This document shows, piece by piece, positions 32,821 through 42,430 of a DNA stretch of 64,000 bases (positions are counted from its first letter, which is position 1; every line of letters begins with the position of its first letter). A program made the position numbers and the translations under genes. Source of the stretch: Prorocentrum cordatum (lineage: Eukaryota; Sar; Dinophyceae; Prorocentrales; Prorocentraceae); the NCBI GenBank assembly GCA_963575745.1, contig CAUYUJ010014771.1, positions 219,501 through 283,500 on the forward strand, written 5' to 3'. A model generated the notes under the pieces. That model saw nothing but the letters and a program-made list of their open reading frames with translations. It had not been told where the DNA came from and made no database searches.

Positions 32821-33105
32821 TCACTGCCCGACCTCGATTTTGTGCTCCCCCCCTTTCCGCTCGGCCCCGCGCATCCTCCGCTGGACCTGGTTTAGACGGA
32901 GTTGTGCCTCTTCACACCCGTCGCCCTGGATGAGCCGGTCGATATGCCCCTCCCCTCCACCTTCGCAGCTTCCATCATAGGGGCCGCGGGGGCAGATCCC
33001 CACGAACCTGGCACCGTACGTGCAATGCCAGGGATGGCGGCCCGTCTTCCCATCCCACATCAAAGTCGGGATGCGAAGCCCCTGAAGACGGGACGGGGTA
33101 GGCAC
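32821..33105 (-). CDS. Hypothetical protein, possible 5' exon
   Basis: A minus frame reads RIPTLMWDGKTGRHPWHCTY, GARFVGICPRGPYDGSCEGG, HIDRLIQGDGCEEAQLRLNQ and stops at 32819-32821. It lacks an in-frame ATG at its beginning (the first in-frame Met is in LMWDGKTG), so the 5' end is unclear. Cys, Trp and Gly spacing looks protein-like. It sits in the same orientation as 32374-32682; together they may form one gene with a short intron. Function unknown. Confidence 0.35.
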   Translation of the reverse strand: MPTPSRLQGLRIPTLMWDGKTGRHPWHCTYGARFVGICPRGPYDGSCEGGGEGHIDRLIQGDGCEEAQLRLNQVQRRMRGAERKGGEHKIEVGQ

Positions 33106-33246
33106 GAGTGGGCATCATATCCGGCTCAAAACCAACAGGGGCATCATAGCCTCATCATGGACCGTCCTCATTGGCAACTCCTTTCGTGCGTAGCAGCATG
33201 CTCTCCCCTCGAGTCACGAACAAATCACGACGAATGTTGTTTCGCT

Positions 33247-33365
33247 ATTTTCTGACTCTGGGGGCTCCTACCAGGCCTCGGGACCGTCAACAATACGACT
33301 CAGGACGAACAACTGGTCCAGGGGAATAGGTCGAAGCCTCTGGGGGTCGACGTCATGAATACATC
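33247..33365 (-). repeat. Dispersed repeat family B, - copy
   Basis: The reverse complement reads CATGACGTCGACCCCCAGAG, CGTCCTGAGTCGTATTGTTG and ACGGTCCCGAGGCCTGG, closely following the copy at 1918-2057 including its upstream block. Confidence 0.75.
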
Positions 33366-33458
33366 ATGACGGCGATGGTCTGGGATCAGAGCAACGGCGT
33401 CTCTCGTGCTTTGGCCCCTGGTCCGTGTGAACGTTGTTCCCCTGCGGCCCCCTCCTGC

Positions 33459-33645
33459 GGATGAGCATCGTCTGACCGATCCCTATCCCCATCCCCATCC
33501 CGATCCCCAACATCCCACCATCCCACTTGGGGATAGACCCCTCGAAAGTCGAAGGGAACAGCCTATACCCCCATCTAGGAGGATAAATCGGCCAGTGGAG
33601 CCCAGACCACACCCGTGGGAATAAGGGATCGGTCAAACGATGCGC
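33459..33645. mobile_element. TIR foldback element, family M2, short form
   Basis: The left end GAGCATCGTCTGACCGATCC plus CTATCCCCA is inverted at the right end (TGGGAATAAGGGATCGG..TCAAACGATGCGCA), giving ~30-bp TIRs with few mismatches. The interior shares AAGGGAACA..CCCCCATCTAGG and GATAAATCGGCCA with 36918-37266. Noncoding. Confidence 0.8.
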
Positions 33646-33836
33646 AGTGGAAACCTTTCCCCCCCTGCTCAGGGACTCCCACGGAGACGCGGGCGGGGGG
33701 GGGGGCTCGCACAGCCCGCCGCTGCCAGCGGCGTCCTCGGGGGCATCGGTTGGGTAGCCAGCGCGGCTGCCTCGTGCCACACCCAGGTGGGCGGCTCCTC
33801 CTGCCGCCGCCTTCTCTCTAGGGGGGCCCGGGATGG

Positions 33837-33878
33837 CACACACACACACACACACACACGCACACACACATACACACG
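33837..33878 (+). repeat. (CA)n microsatellite
   Basis: CA dinucleotides with rare G/T interruptions; the open frames across it are not meaningful. Confidence 0.95.
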
Positions 33879-33884
33879 TTTGGC

Positions 33885-34857
33885 CCTCCTTCCGAATAGC
33901 TCGGCCAGCGTTTCTTGACGAACTTGCCAGAAAGCTGGCCCAGTTTCTTGAGTACTTTCTTTACCTCCTCCAGCGTCAACAAACGAAATTGGCCCAGGTG
34001 TGTTTCAAAAAGGCCTGCGGTAAGCTGACCCAGATTTAAACCATAGTTTTCTTGATCATGTTTTCGGTTGTACACTGTTCTTTGAGCGCCGCCTGAGCCC
34101 CCATGGCGGTGCCTCTGGCGCCGCCCCAAAGCGGCTTCAAGAAATTAGCGCGGACCTCCAAACGCCTATGCTTATGCCGTGTGTTCTGCCCCCCCCCCCC
34201 CCCCCCAGATATGGGAGCCTGTTGTCAGCTTGCTTCTGGTACTTGGTGGCTGTGTGCTTGAGGTGGGCTTCCGCGGTCAGGATCTTTGATGTTCGTTGTT
34301 TGCTGTTTGTTGCTGTTGTTTTGATTGTCGCTGTCGTCGTCCTCGCCCGCGACCCGCCCGCGACCCACCCGCGAACACCTCGCGACCCACAGTGCTTTGA
34401 CGACATTGCTGCGCCTGCGGCCATGTCGCTGTTTAATGTGTAAAAAAGCTGGCCCCGATCTCTTAAAGTATGCTTGTCTTGACCCTATTTTCGGTTGTAG
34501 TTTTATGTGTTTTTGTTCGTTGCCCGACTCCTGAGGGGGTCCTGCTCGTGCTCCGCCGTCTCCTGCCTCGCGGTCGACCCGCCGGAGCTGCTGCGCTCGA
34601 CGGCGCCGGCTCGTCTCTGCCGGCCCGGCCGGGCCCGCCCTCGGAGCTTTGCGGCGGCGTAGCGGTGGTCAGTAGAACCGAACATAGGGTCAAGAAAGTT
34701 ATCCTTCAAGAAATCTGGGCCAGCTTCCCGCATGCTTTTGGAAACAAGCCTGAGCCAATTTTGATTGCTGACGCTGGAGGGGGCGATCGTGCTCAAGAGA
34801 GTGGACTAGCTTTCTGGCAAGTTGGTCAGGAAACGCGGGCCGCTATTCGGACGGAGG
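33885..34857. mobile_element. Large foldback element M3 with ~190-bp inverted arms
   Basis: The left arm (33891-34077) starts TCCGAATAGCTCGGCCAGCG and contains AACTTGCCAGAAAGCT, CCTCCAGCGTCA, AATTGGCCCAGG and TTTTCGGTTGTAC. The right arm (34666-34851), reverse complemented, starts TCCGAATAGCGGCCCGCG and carries the same blocks in the same order. A third partial copy of the inner arm end lies at 34446-34500. The centre holds a family F fragment (34080-34180), a C-run (34189-34207) and a family E copy (34240-34442), so later elements appear to have inserted or been captured. No transposase frame is visible. Confidence 0.8.
34240..34442 (+). repeat. Dispersed repeat family E, copy 2, nested in M3
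   Basis: GTGGGCTTCCGCGGTCAGGA, GTTGTTTGCTGTTTGTTGCT, TCGCCCGCGACCCGCCCG, ACAGTGCTTTGACGAC and CTGCGCCTGCGGCCATGTCG follow the order of 32053-32275. Confidence 0.7.
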
Positions 34858-34914
34858 TTTCTTAATCAGATGCTCGATTGTAGCCACTGGGCCTGCAGAC
34901 GGGAAACAATCAAT

Positions 34915-35050
34915 AACATAAGCATAAACTTTTGGAGGCCCACCCGGGTTTCTCAGGTCGGCGCTGGTCCACGCGCCAGGGAGGGGGTTCCAGCGCCGAT
35001 CCAGGAAATCCGCGCGGACTTCCAGAAGTTTAACTCCGTGCGGGCGATAA
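34915..35050. mobile_element. Family F TIR foldback element, best-preserved copy
   Basis: The left arm AACATAAGCATAAACTTTTG, then GAGG..TCGGCGCTGG, is inverted in the right arm (CCAGCGCCGATCCAGGAAAT, CCGCGCGGACTTCCAGAAGT), giving about 42 bp of imperfect TIR around a short loop. The outer AACATAAGCATAAA recurs, inverted, at the right end of the copy at 7083-7172. Confidence 0.8.
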
Positions 35051-35280
35051 TAAAGCCTACCCCCCCTTAAACACCCCCCTCCATTTTTAATCCCGTTTCA
35101 ATAGGATTTAATTGTGGAGAGGGGCACGGAAGCCGAACTTGATAATCCACGGGGGAAGTTGCGAATCGAAGTTGCTATCATCTCATGTTGACTCAGCATC
35201 ACAAACGCTGAGCATGGCCATGGTGATCTCACCATGTCAGCTTCCGCAATCACGAGCGTGTGGCAGGGCTGTGGGATCAC

Positions 35281-35288
35281 CATCGTCG

Positions 35289-35319
<31 letters not shown>

Positions 35320-35366
35320 GACCATCATCATCAGCATCATCACCATCATCATCATGATCATCATCG
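35281..35366 (+). repeat. (ATC)n microsatellite
   Basis: CAT/ATC triplets; the minus frame is a poly-Met artefact. Confidence 0.95.
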
Positions 35367-36069
35367 TAACTTCTAACTAACATCACCTTCCCCGGGAAAA
35401 TCCTGGATTATCCCCGCCAGAGCCCCGAACTTTATTATCTGGTGGTATTATTAACGCCCGCACAGGGTTATGTTTATGTAATCCTCCGTTTATCGATGCG
35501 GATCCCGCAGATCCTCGGCCTGCAGCCAGTGGGCGTCGATCAGCTTTTGAGCAGCCCATTGCATCGCTCTCCATCTCAGCCGCGGCGTTGCGCTTGACGC
35601 GCTCCAGCGCCCTGTCGCACGCGAGGTCGGAGGCGCCCGTCGCACCGCCAGGCCAGACTGCATCGGCGCCGGCGGGGCATGCCGTAGTCTGATCGCGGGC
35701 TTGATTCCTTGAGCCATTCTTGGTAGGAGAACGGCTAGGAGGACGAGGAGGACGAGGACGAGGACAAGGACGTTGACGGAGGAGGAGGATGAGGAGGAGG
35801 AGGAGGAGAAAGAGCAGAAGAAAAGAGCAGAAGAGTGGCGGGAAGAGGAGAAGGAGGAGGGTGAAAGGGAGTGTATATGCAAGGTTTGGCCCTGGGGAGG
35901 GATGTGGCTCACAGCTCGCAGTCCGAGTTCACGCGTCCCAGCGCGTGTCGCACAGCCGCGGTGGAGGACGGGGAGAGGGTTTCAAGAGCGCGGGTCCAGC
36001 CTCGGCGGACGAGTAGAAGGCAGAGCCATACCCTCGACGTTGCGATATCTTTAACTCGCGCAGCGCATG
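35367..36069. other. No gene recognised; purine-rich tract at 35738-35865
   Basis: A GAGGACGAGG/GGAGGAGG low-complexity tract lies in the middle. The remainder is unique without recognisable domains. Confidence 0.45.
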
Positions 36070-36190
36070 GGCCCCTTCCCGCGGACTGGCCTCTCATCCC
36101 GAGCAGGTCTGCCGACGGCCTCCCCGGGCCCAGCCAGGGGCCCTGGAGGCCGAGCATCGTCAAGAAGCTTCCGTCGCGACGTTCTCACGA
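36070..36190 (+). repeat. Dispersed repeat family B, + copy (diverged)
   Basis: CCCCTTCCCGCGGACTGG, CTCATCCCGAGCAGG, GCCGACGGCCTCCCCGG, CAGGGGCCCTGGAGGCCGAG and CTTCCGTCGCGACGTTCTC keep the family order. Confidence 0.6.
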
Positions 36191-36429
36191 CGCAGGTGGG
36201 CATGGGGTCGGAGGATGGAGAGTTGAGACAACGGCGGGTCTCCCGACCTGCCCAAATCGACTCAAAATCGGTCCCTGGAACCCGCTCAGGCTCCATCCTG
36301 GCCCGCTTTTCGACGCGGACCCAGCCGTGGCGACAAGAGGCATCCAGAGGACCCAAGAAGGACGAAAAGCGCCAAGAGTGCCGCCGCTGTCTCGATTGGC
36401 CCTCCACCGATGGGGACCCTCGTTCCCAG

Positions 36430-36615
36430 ACGTCCAGCGCCTCCGTTTGTTCGGGACGCGGGCTCCTGACCTCTCGACCACTCCCCTTGGGACCGCTCTT
36501 TCACCTCGGGCCGTTTTGTTGACGGCCCCGAAGCCCTGTGAGGGCCCCGTGGGGCCGAACGCAGCGAAGAATTTGCCGTCGTGATTTAATAATGGCTCGA
36601 GGGGGTCTTGGGGGT
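36430..36615 (+). repeat. Dispersed repeat family B, + copy
   Basis: GACGTCCAGCGCCTCCGTTT, CTCTCGACCACTCCCCTTGG, TGACGGCCCCGAAGCCCTGT, GAGGGCCCC..GGGGCCGAA and TGCCGTCGTGATTTAATAAT followed by GGCTCGAGGGGGTCTTGG. Confidence 0.8.
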
Positions 36616-36733
36616 GGATGGGGAGGCGTCCCGGAAACAAGGAACAAACACCGCGGCTTCGATTTTCCGAGACGCCAGATGCTTGGGGTCGCGCAGCGCG
36701 GCCGCGCCGCTCCCCAGAGGGGCTGCGGCCCGT

Positions 36734-36832
36734 TTCGGCTTCGGGCCTGCTTCGGCTTCGGCGTGCTTCGGCTTCGGGCCCGTTTCGGCGTCGGCGCGTT
36801 TCGGCTTCGGCGCGCTTCGGCGCGTTTCGGCT
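36734..36832 (+). repeat. TTCGGCTTCGGGCC minisatellite
   Basis: Short units of TTCGGCTTCGGGCC and TTCGGCGCG repeat irregularly; the frames read FGFG/RASA-type low complexity. Confidence 0.85.
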
Positions 36833-36917
36833 CGCCGCGAGGCTGGCGCGCTGAACGCCCTGTACCTGCTACAGACCTGCCAGCAGCTGGTGCGCCCCTC
36901 CGCGCCCCGTCCGTTCA

Positions 36918-37266
36918 GTATCGTTGAACCGACCCCCTATCTCCATCTCATACCCATCCAGACCCCCATCATCTCAGCACTCCAGTGGGGGATACAGCCA
37001 ACCTGCCTCGTAAGGATGAGCGACTTTCCAAGGTTACCCTTCCATATTTCCCCTTCGGCCCATCGCTGGCCGCGCCCCGCTCGGCAAGGGTCGACACGGC
37101 CCTCCAAAGCCCTTGCATCCGTACCGCGCATCCATATTAGACGGCCTGACTGTATACCCATCGAAACCCGAAGGGAACATCCAATATCCCCATCTAGGGG
37201 TATAAATCGGCCAATGGGGCCCAGGCCACGCCCATGGGGATAGGGGTCGGTTAAACGATGCTCATC
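36918..37266. mobile_element. TIR foldback element, family M2, long form (~349 bp)
   Basis: The left end GTATCGTTGAACCGACCCCC plus TATCTCCAT is inverted at the right end (CATGGGGATAGGGGTCGG, TTAAACGATGCTCATC). The right half (CCCCATCTAGGGG, TATAAATCGGCCAATGGGGC) matches 33459-33645. The extra ~160 bp in the middle indicates the other copy is an internal-deletion derivative. No transposase-like frame seen. Confidence 0.8.
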
Positions 37267-37399
37267 CGCGCCCCGCTCGTCCCGCCGGGCCAGCCACGAC
37301 TGGCTCAGAGCCCCTCGCTCGGCTGCTGAGGGTTCGTGTCGTGTCGGCCCGCGGCGACCCCACCGCCGACGTTCCACATAAAACACAGCTAGCGACCCA

Positions 37400-37549
37400 G
37401 AACCGGTCGAACGTTCAAGATTGACCGATCCCGCGGTCGATCGTTTCAGAAAGGGTGCATAAAGGGTCGATCGTTCAAGATTGAACAATCCCCGCGGTCT
37501 GATAAACAAACGCCGAAGTCGGCGCGACACGAATTTGCCGTAGACGTTA
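37400..37549 (+). repeat. Dispersed repeat family D, copy 2 (partly duplicated)
   Basis: CGTTCAAGATTGACCGATCC plus CGCGGTC and CGTTCAAGATTGAACAATCC plus CCGCGGTC are a local duplication of the family core, followed by GCGCGACACGAATTTGCCGT shared with 30928-31030 and 42772-42880. Confidence 0.6.
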
Positions 37550-37719
37550 GAGTGACCCAGCGTTGGAGTGACCTTTGGTGCTGGCCCACTGACTGGGGTC
37601 CCCCCATCGCCGATGTTGGCCGAGCGCGATGCGATATCAGCGACTTGCACGCCTGGATGCGGCCCCCTGGCGGCCCCCAGAAGCCGCGCACCAAAGATCA
37701 CTCTTGCCTAGGGTCACTC
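37550..37719. mobile_element. TIR foldback element, family M8 (170 bp)
   Basis: The left end GAGTGACCC(N7)GAGTGACCTTTGGTGC is inverted at the right end (GCACCAAAGATCACTC(N7)GGGTCACTC). The arms are themselves a GAGTGA direct repeat. The related element at 5551-5747 has the same ends. Confidence 0.8.
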
Positions 37720-38424
37720 TTGCGAGTAGCCGACTCGCGCCGTGAAACAATCACGGAGGAAGATAGTTTTCTTATTCATTGTTTTGCTGATCGGCGCGGG
37801 CCATCGCTCCCCCCCCCATGGAGTAGATCCTGTCTGTTTTTGGCACCTGTTTCAAGCAGGCGGAGTAAGCACGGGGGCTCCGCCCTCCCCCTCCCTGGTG
37901 GAAGCGCGAATCATTGTTTCGCGCAACCGTGCATTGTGTTTTCGGGGTGGCCTTCGAGAAAAATAGAAGGGGGTTCCAGGGCGCCAGATGTATGATAAAA
38001 AGCAGACCCCCCGGGGTAGCCAGTTGTTGTGGGATCCTCTGGAACTGCAATTCGTGAAGATTTCAATCGGATTCCAAATCGAATCTAATTGGACTCGGAC
38101 TCCCCCGTAGGATCCCCCCTAGAAGTCTCCCCCATAGGATTTCCTCATGGGATTCCTAATGGAATTCCGCCACGCATTTCCCCCCACAGGATTTCTCCAT
38201 AAGATTTCCCCATTTGGACTCGGACCAAGCAGACGCACTGTTTCAAACAGTCGCGCCAAACAGAGCTCCTGAGCCAGACCCCCCCTCCCCCACCCTTTCG
38301 CCCAATGTCGAAACGCCGAATTACACTACCGAGGAACCCCACATACTTCGTTTAATCACTTGTGTTCGAACAGCTGACGTGCAACATGTGGACAACGCTC
38401 GCAGTCGCTACCCTGCTGCTACCG
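37720..38424. other. No gene recognised; degenerate TCCCCCATAGGATTT strings
   Basis: At 38040-38230 short imperfect repeats of CCCCATAGGATTTCC and GGATTCC occur, bounded by two TTGGACTCGGAC copies (38089, 38214). No gene recognised. Confidence 0.45.
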
Positions 38425-40249
38425 TCGAGAGGCGCTCATAGTGTGACCACCCTCTGCGCACCCCATATGGCGTCGAGAGCATGCCACGCCTGCTGTGCCC
38501 TGGACGTCAGGCGCGCATACCGGGACCACCCCCTGCGCACCCCCTATGGGGTCGAGAGAATGCCACGCCTGCTATGCCATAGACGAGAGGCGCGCATAGC
38601 GGGACCCCCCTTGCGCACCCCCCATGAGGTCGAGACAGTTCCACGCTTGCTGTGCCTTGGAAGAGAGGCTCGCATAGCGGAACCACCCCCTGCGCACCCC
38701 TTTATGCCTATGGGGGCGAGAGAATGCCACGCTTGGTGTGCCCTGGACGAGAGGCGCGCATAGGGAAACCACCCCTTGCGCACCCCCGATGGGGCCGAGA
38801 GAATGCCACGCCTGCTGCGCCCTGGACGAAAGGCGCGCATTGGGGGACCACCCCCTGCGAACCCCCTGTGGGGTGGAGAGAATGCCACGCCTGCTGTGCC
38901 CTGGACGAGAGGCGCGCAAAGGGAGATCACCCCCTGCGCACCCCAAGTGGGGCCGAGAGAATGCCACGCCTGGTGTGCCCTGGGCGACAGGCGCGCATAG
39001 GGAAACCACCCCCTGCGAACCACCTTTGGGGCCGAGAGAATGCCACGCCTGCTGTGCCCTGGACGAAAGGCGCGCATAGGGAGACCACCCCCTGCGAACC
39101 CCCTGTGGGGTCGAGGGAATGCCACGCTTGCTGTGCCCTGGACGAGAGGCGCGCATAGGGAAACCACCCCCCGCGCACCCCTTGTGAGGTCGAGAGAATG
39201 CCGCGCTTGCTGTGCCCTGGACGGCAGGCGCGCATAGGGAGACCACCCCATGCGCACCCCCTGTGGGGCCGAGCGAATGCCACGCTTGCTGTGCCCTGGA
39301 CGAGAGGCGCGCATTGGGAGACCACCCCGTGCGAACCACCTTTTGGGCCGAGAGAATGCCACGCCTGCTGTGCCCTGGACGGGAGGCGCGCGTAGGGAGA
39401 CCACCCTCTGCGAACCACCTTTGGGGCCGAGAGAATGCCACGCCTGCTGTGCCCTGGACGGGAGACGCGCATAGGGAGACCACCCCCTGCGCACCCCCTG
39501 TGGGGTCGAAAGAATGCCACGCTTGCTGTGCCATGGACGACAGGCGCGCATAGGGAGACCACCCCCTGCGAACCATCTTTGAGGTCGATCGCATACCACG
39601 CCTGTTGTGCCCTAGACGAGAGGCGCGCATAGGGAAACCACCCCCTGCGCACCCCCTATGGGGTCGAGAGAATGCCACGCTTGCTGTGCCCTGGACGAGA
39701 GGCGCGCATAGGGAAACCACCCCTGCGCATCCCCGATGGGGCCGAAACAATGCCACGCTTGCTGTGCCCTGGACGACAGGCGCGCATAGGGAGACCACCC
39801 CCTGCGCACCCCGTATGGCGTCGCGACAATGCCGCGCCTGCTGCGCCCTGGACGACAGGCGCGCATAGGGAGACCACCCCCTGCGCACCCCCTGTGGAGT
39901 CGAGAGAATGCCACGCCTGCTGTGCCCTGGACCAATGGCGCGCATAGGGAGACCACCCCCTGCGAACCCATTGTGGGGTCGAGGGAATGCCACGCCGGTT
40001 GTGCCCTAGACGAGAGGCGCGCATAGGGAGATCACCCCCTGCGCACCCCCTATGGGGTCGGGAGCATGCCACGCCTGCTGTGCCCTGGACGAGAGGCGCG
40101 CATAGGGAGACCACCCCCTGCGCACCCCCTATGGGGTCGAGAGAATGCCACGCCTGCTGTGCCTTGGACGAGAGGCGCGCATAGGGAGACCACCCCCTGC
40201 GCCCCCCCATGGGGCCGAGAGAAAGCCATGCCTGCTGTGCCTTGGACCT
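38425..40249. repeat. 79-bp satellite, about 23 units
   Basis: ATGCCACGCC recurs at 38481, 38560 and onward every 79 bp; units also contain GTGCCCTGGACGAGAGGCGC, GCATAGGGAGACCACCCCCT and GCGCACCCCCTATGGGGTC. Because 79 leaves remainder 1 on division by 3, the minus strand, which lacks stops in the unit, stays open in all three frames for hundreds of codons; the + strand shows a ladder of ~65-codon frames from ATGCC to the TAG in GCATAG. None is called as a gene. Confidence 0.97.
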
Positions 40250-40440
40250 GTGCTGAGCTGTGCCAAGCAGTGCTGAGCTGAGCTGAGCTGAGCTGTGCTG
40301 AGCAGTGCATTGCTGTGCTGTGTTGCGTCCGTGCTGTGTGTCAATGTGCTGTGTGCTGTGCTGTGCTGTGCTGAGCTGTGCTGTGCTGTGCTCTGCTGCG
40401 CTGTAGTGCGCTGTGCTGTGTGGAGCTGTGTTGCGTTGTG
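40250..40440 (+). repeat. GCTGT/GCTGA pentanucleotide tract
   Basis: Five-base units GCTGT and GCTGA repeat irregularly, joining the 79-bp satellite to the spacer before the 77-bp satellite. Confidence 0.9.
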
Positions 40441-40737
40441 TGAGAAGGAGAAGGAGTAGGAGGAAAGGTGAGTGAGGTCGCGGGCGCGACGCGGCAGGGA
40501 TGAAAACCAGAACCCCACGAAGTATGTGAAGAAAACGTTCACAAGGTTTCTGGCGATTCTCGGCCTTGCATCGTGAGGAAACAACGGCAGACGGCCTTTG
40601 AGTCTTTTCCCCAACCATCCTGTGGTGTTGGGTCCTCGTTTTGAAGCGACGGTGCCCCGCGTTCCTCCTTCCTTCCTCCTTCCTCCCCCTCCTCCCTCCT
40701 CCCCCTCCTTGCCTCCGCTCTCGGCACACCTCTCACA

Positions 40738-41770
40738 CGTTTCGTAGCCCCATAGGGAGCTCCAAGGTCCCAGTGAGGGGGGGCGCATGCGGTTCCCACA
40801 CCCAGGGCAGCGCTTCGTGGCCCCATAGGGAGCTCGGTCCCAGTGAGGGGGGGCGCATGCGGTTCCCACACCCAGGGCAGCGTTTCGTGGCCCCATAGGG
40901 AGCTCCACCGAAGGTCCCAGTGAGGGGGGGCGCATGCGGTTCCCACACGCAGGGCAGCGCTTCGTGGCCCCATAGGGAGTTCCACCGAAGGCCCCAATGG
41001 GGGTGGGCGCATGCGATTCCCCCACCCAGGGCAGCGTTTCTTGGCTCCACAGGGAGCTCCACCGAAGGCCCCAGTGGGCGTGGGCGCATGCGGTTCCCCC
41101 ACCCAGGGCAGCGTTTCGTGGCCCCATAGGCAGCTCCACCCAAGGCCCCAGTGGGGGTGGGCGCATGCGGTTCCCTCACCCAGGGCAGCGTTTCGTGGCC
41201 CCATAGGGAGCTCCACCGAAGGCCCCAGTGGGGGTGGGCGCATGTGGTGGCAGCGCTTCGAGGCCCCATAGGGAGCTCCACCGAAGGCCCCAGTGGGGGT
41301 GGGCGCATGCGGTTCCCCCACCCAGGGCAGCGTTTCGTGGCCCAATAGGGAGCTCCACCGAAGGCCCCAGTGGGGGTGTTCGCATGCGTCTCCCCTGCCC
41401 AGGACAGCGCTTCGTGGCCCCATAGGGAGCTCCACCGAAGGCCTCAATCGGGGTGTTCGCATGCGTCTCCCCCACCCAGGACAGCGCTTCGTGGCCCCAT
41501 AGGGAGCTCCACCGAAGGCGCCAGAGGCGCAGTTCGCATGCGTCTCCCCCACCCATGACAGCGCTTCGTGGCCCCATAAGGAGCTCCAGCGAAGGTCCCA
41601 ATGGCGCAGTTCGCATGCGTCTCCCTCGCCCAGGGCAGCGCTTCGTGGCCCCATAGGGAGCTACACCGAAGGCCCCAGTGGCGGTGTCCACATGCGTCCG
41701 CGCCACCAATTTCGGCGCACCCCTCACAAGTTTCGTGGCCCCATAGGAGCTCCACCGAAACCGGTACCCA
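40738..41770. repeat. 77-bp satellite, about 13 units
   Basis: CGTTTCGTGGCCCCATAGGG starts at 41112 and 41189, giving a 77-bp period. Units contain AGCTCCACCGAAGGCCCCAG, TGGGGGTGGGCGCATGCGGT and TCCCCCACCCAGGGCAG. The minus strand is open in all frames. Sequence and period are unrelated to the 79-bp satellite. Confidence 0.97.
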
Positions 41771-41822
41771 CAATGCGGTACTCGCAACTGCACATGGTTG
41801 GGTCCTTCATCAGGCTAATTTC

Positions 41823-41925
41823 GCCCCTCGGGGCCCTCGCCACGCCCCGGTGCCGTCAAGAAACGACCGGGGATGAAAAACCGGTGCCAGGGGAATTGTC
41901 GTCGACGGTCGGGAATTTTGGGATA
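41823..41925 (-). repeat. Dispersed repeat family B, - copy
   Basis: The reverse complement reads ACGACAATTCCCCTGGCACC, CATCCCCGGTCGTTTCTTGA and CGGCACCGGGGCGTGGCGAG. It abuts a family A copy. Confidence 0.65.
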
Positions 41926-41934
41926 GCGTGTCGT

Positions 41935-42120
41935 TCCGCCGGTTCTGGCCCGCCACGCTTCGGCGCGACACGTAATCCACATCCCAGTCTCCCAGCGTCG
42001 ACGTCCCGAGCCTTCGGAGCCCCCCGTTCTGCGGAGCGGAGCGACACGCGATCCGCTCGCAGGGCAGAGCGTGCCGCCAGGCTGCCGCCGCGACACGCTC
42101 AGCAAAAGTCTGTGACCGTA
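41935..42120 (+). repeat. Dispersed repeat family A, copy 3 (most complete)
   Basis: AGCGTGTCGTTCCGCCGG at the start and GCCGCCGCGACACGCT at 42084-42099 form short inverted ends. Internal blocks CGACGTCCCGAGCCTT and GCGGAGCGGAGCGACACGCG match the other copies. Confidence 0.7.
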
Positions 42121-42430
42121 GAACTCCAGGGGGCCCACGTGAGCGACGCAAAAGCGGGGTCGTCATCACCGACTTGGCGCGTAAGCTGCCCGCGTAAGGT
42201 CGCGAGAGCCCTGGTCTCCACTGTAGGGTGCCGCACCAGTGGCCCGCGTCAGTCACCGCGCAAGGTCGCTGCGTCATCTCATCTTGCGCAAGACCCGTTT
42301 CTGCTCGTCGCCCACGTGGTGAGCAGAGATCACGAGGGGCTGCCTCGCTTCCGAGGGGTCGAGGGGCCGTCCTCTGCTGTGCTTTGGGCGGGGGGCCGGC
42401 GGCAGCCGAGAATCGGCGTCACCCCGACGT
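42121..42430. other. No gene recognised
   Basis: Unique GC-rich sequence between family A and element K; nothing recognised. Confidence 0.4.

Noticed and set aside
36590-36605. ATGGCTCGAG at the end of family B as an SL-derived sequence
   Set aside because: The preceding bases do not match the leader; the similarity is limited to seven or eight bases.
38544-39993. 473- and 351-codon minus frames as protein genes
   Set aside because: The 79-bp unit simply lacks minus-strand stops; all three frames are equally open, which a real gene would not show. Kept only as a finding to test.
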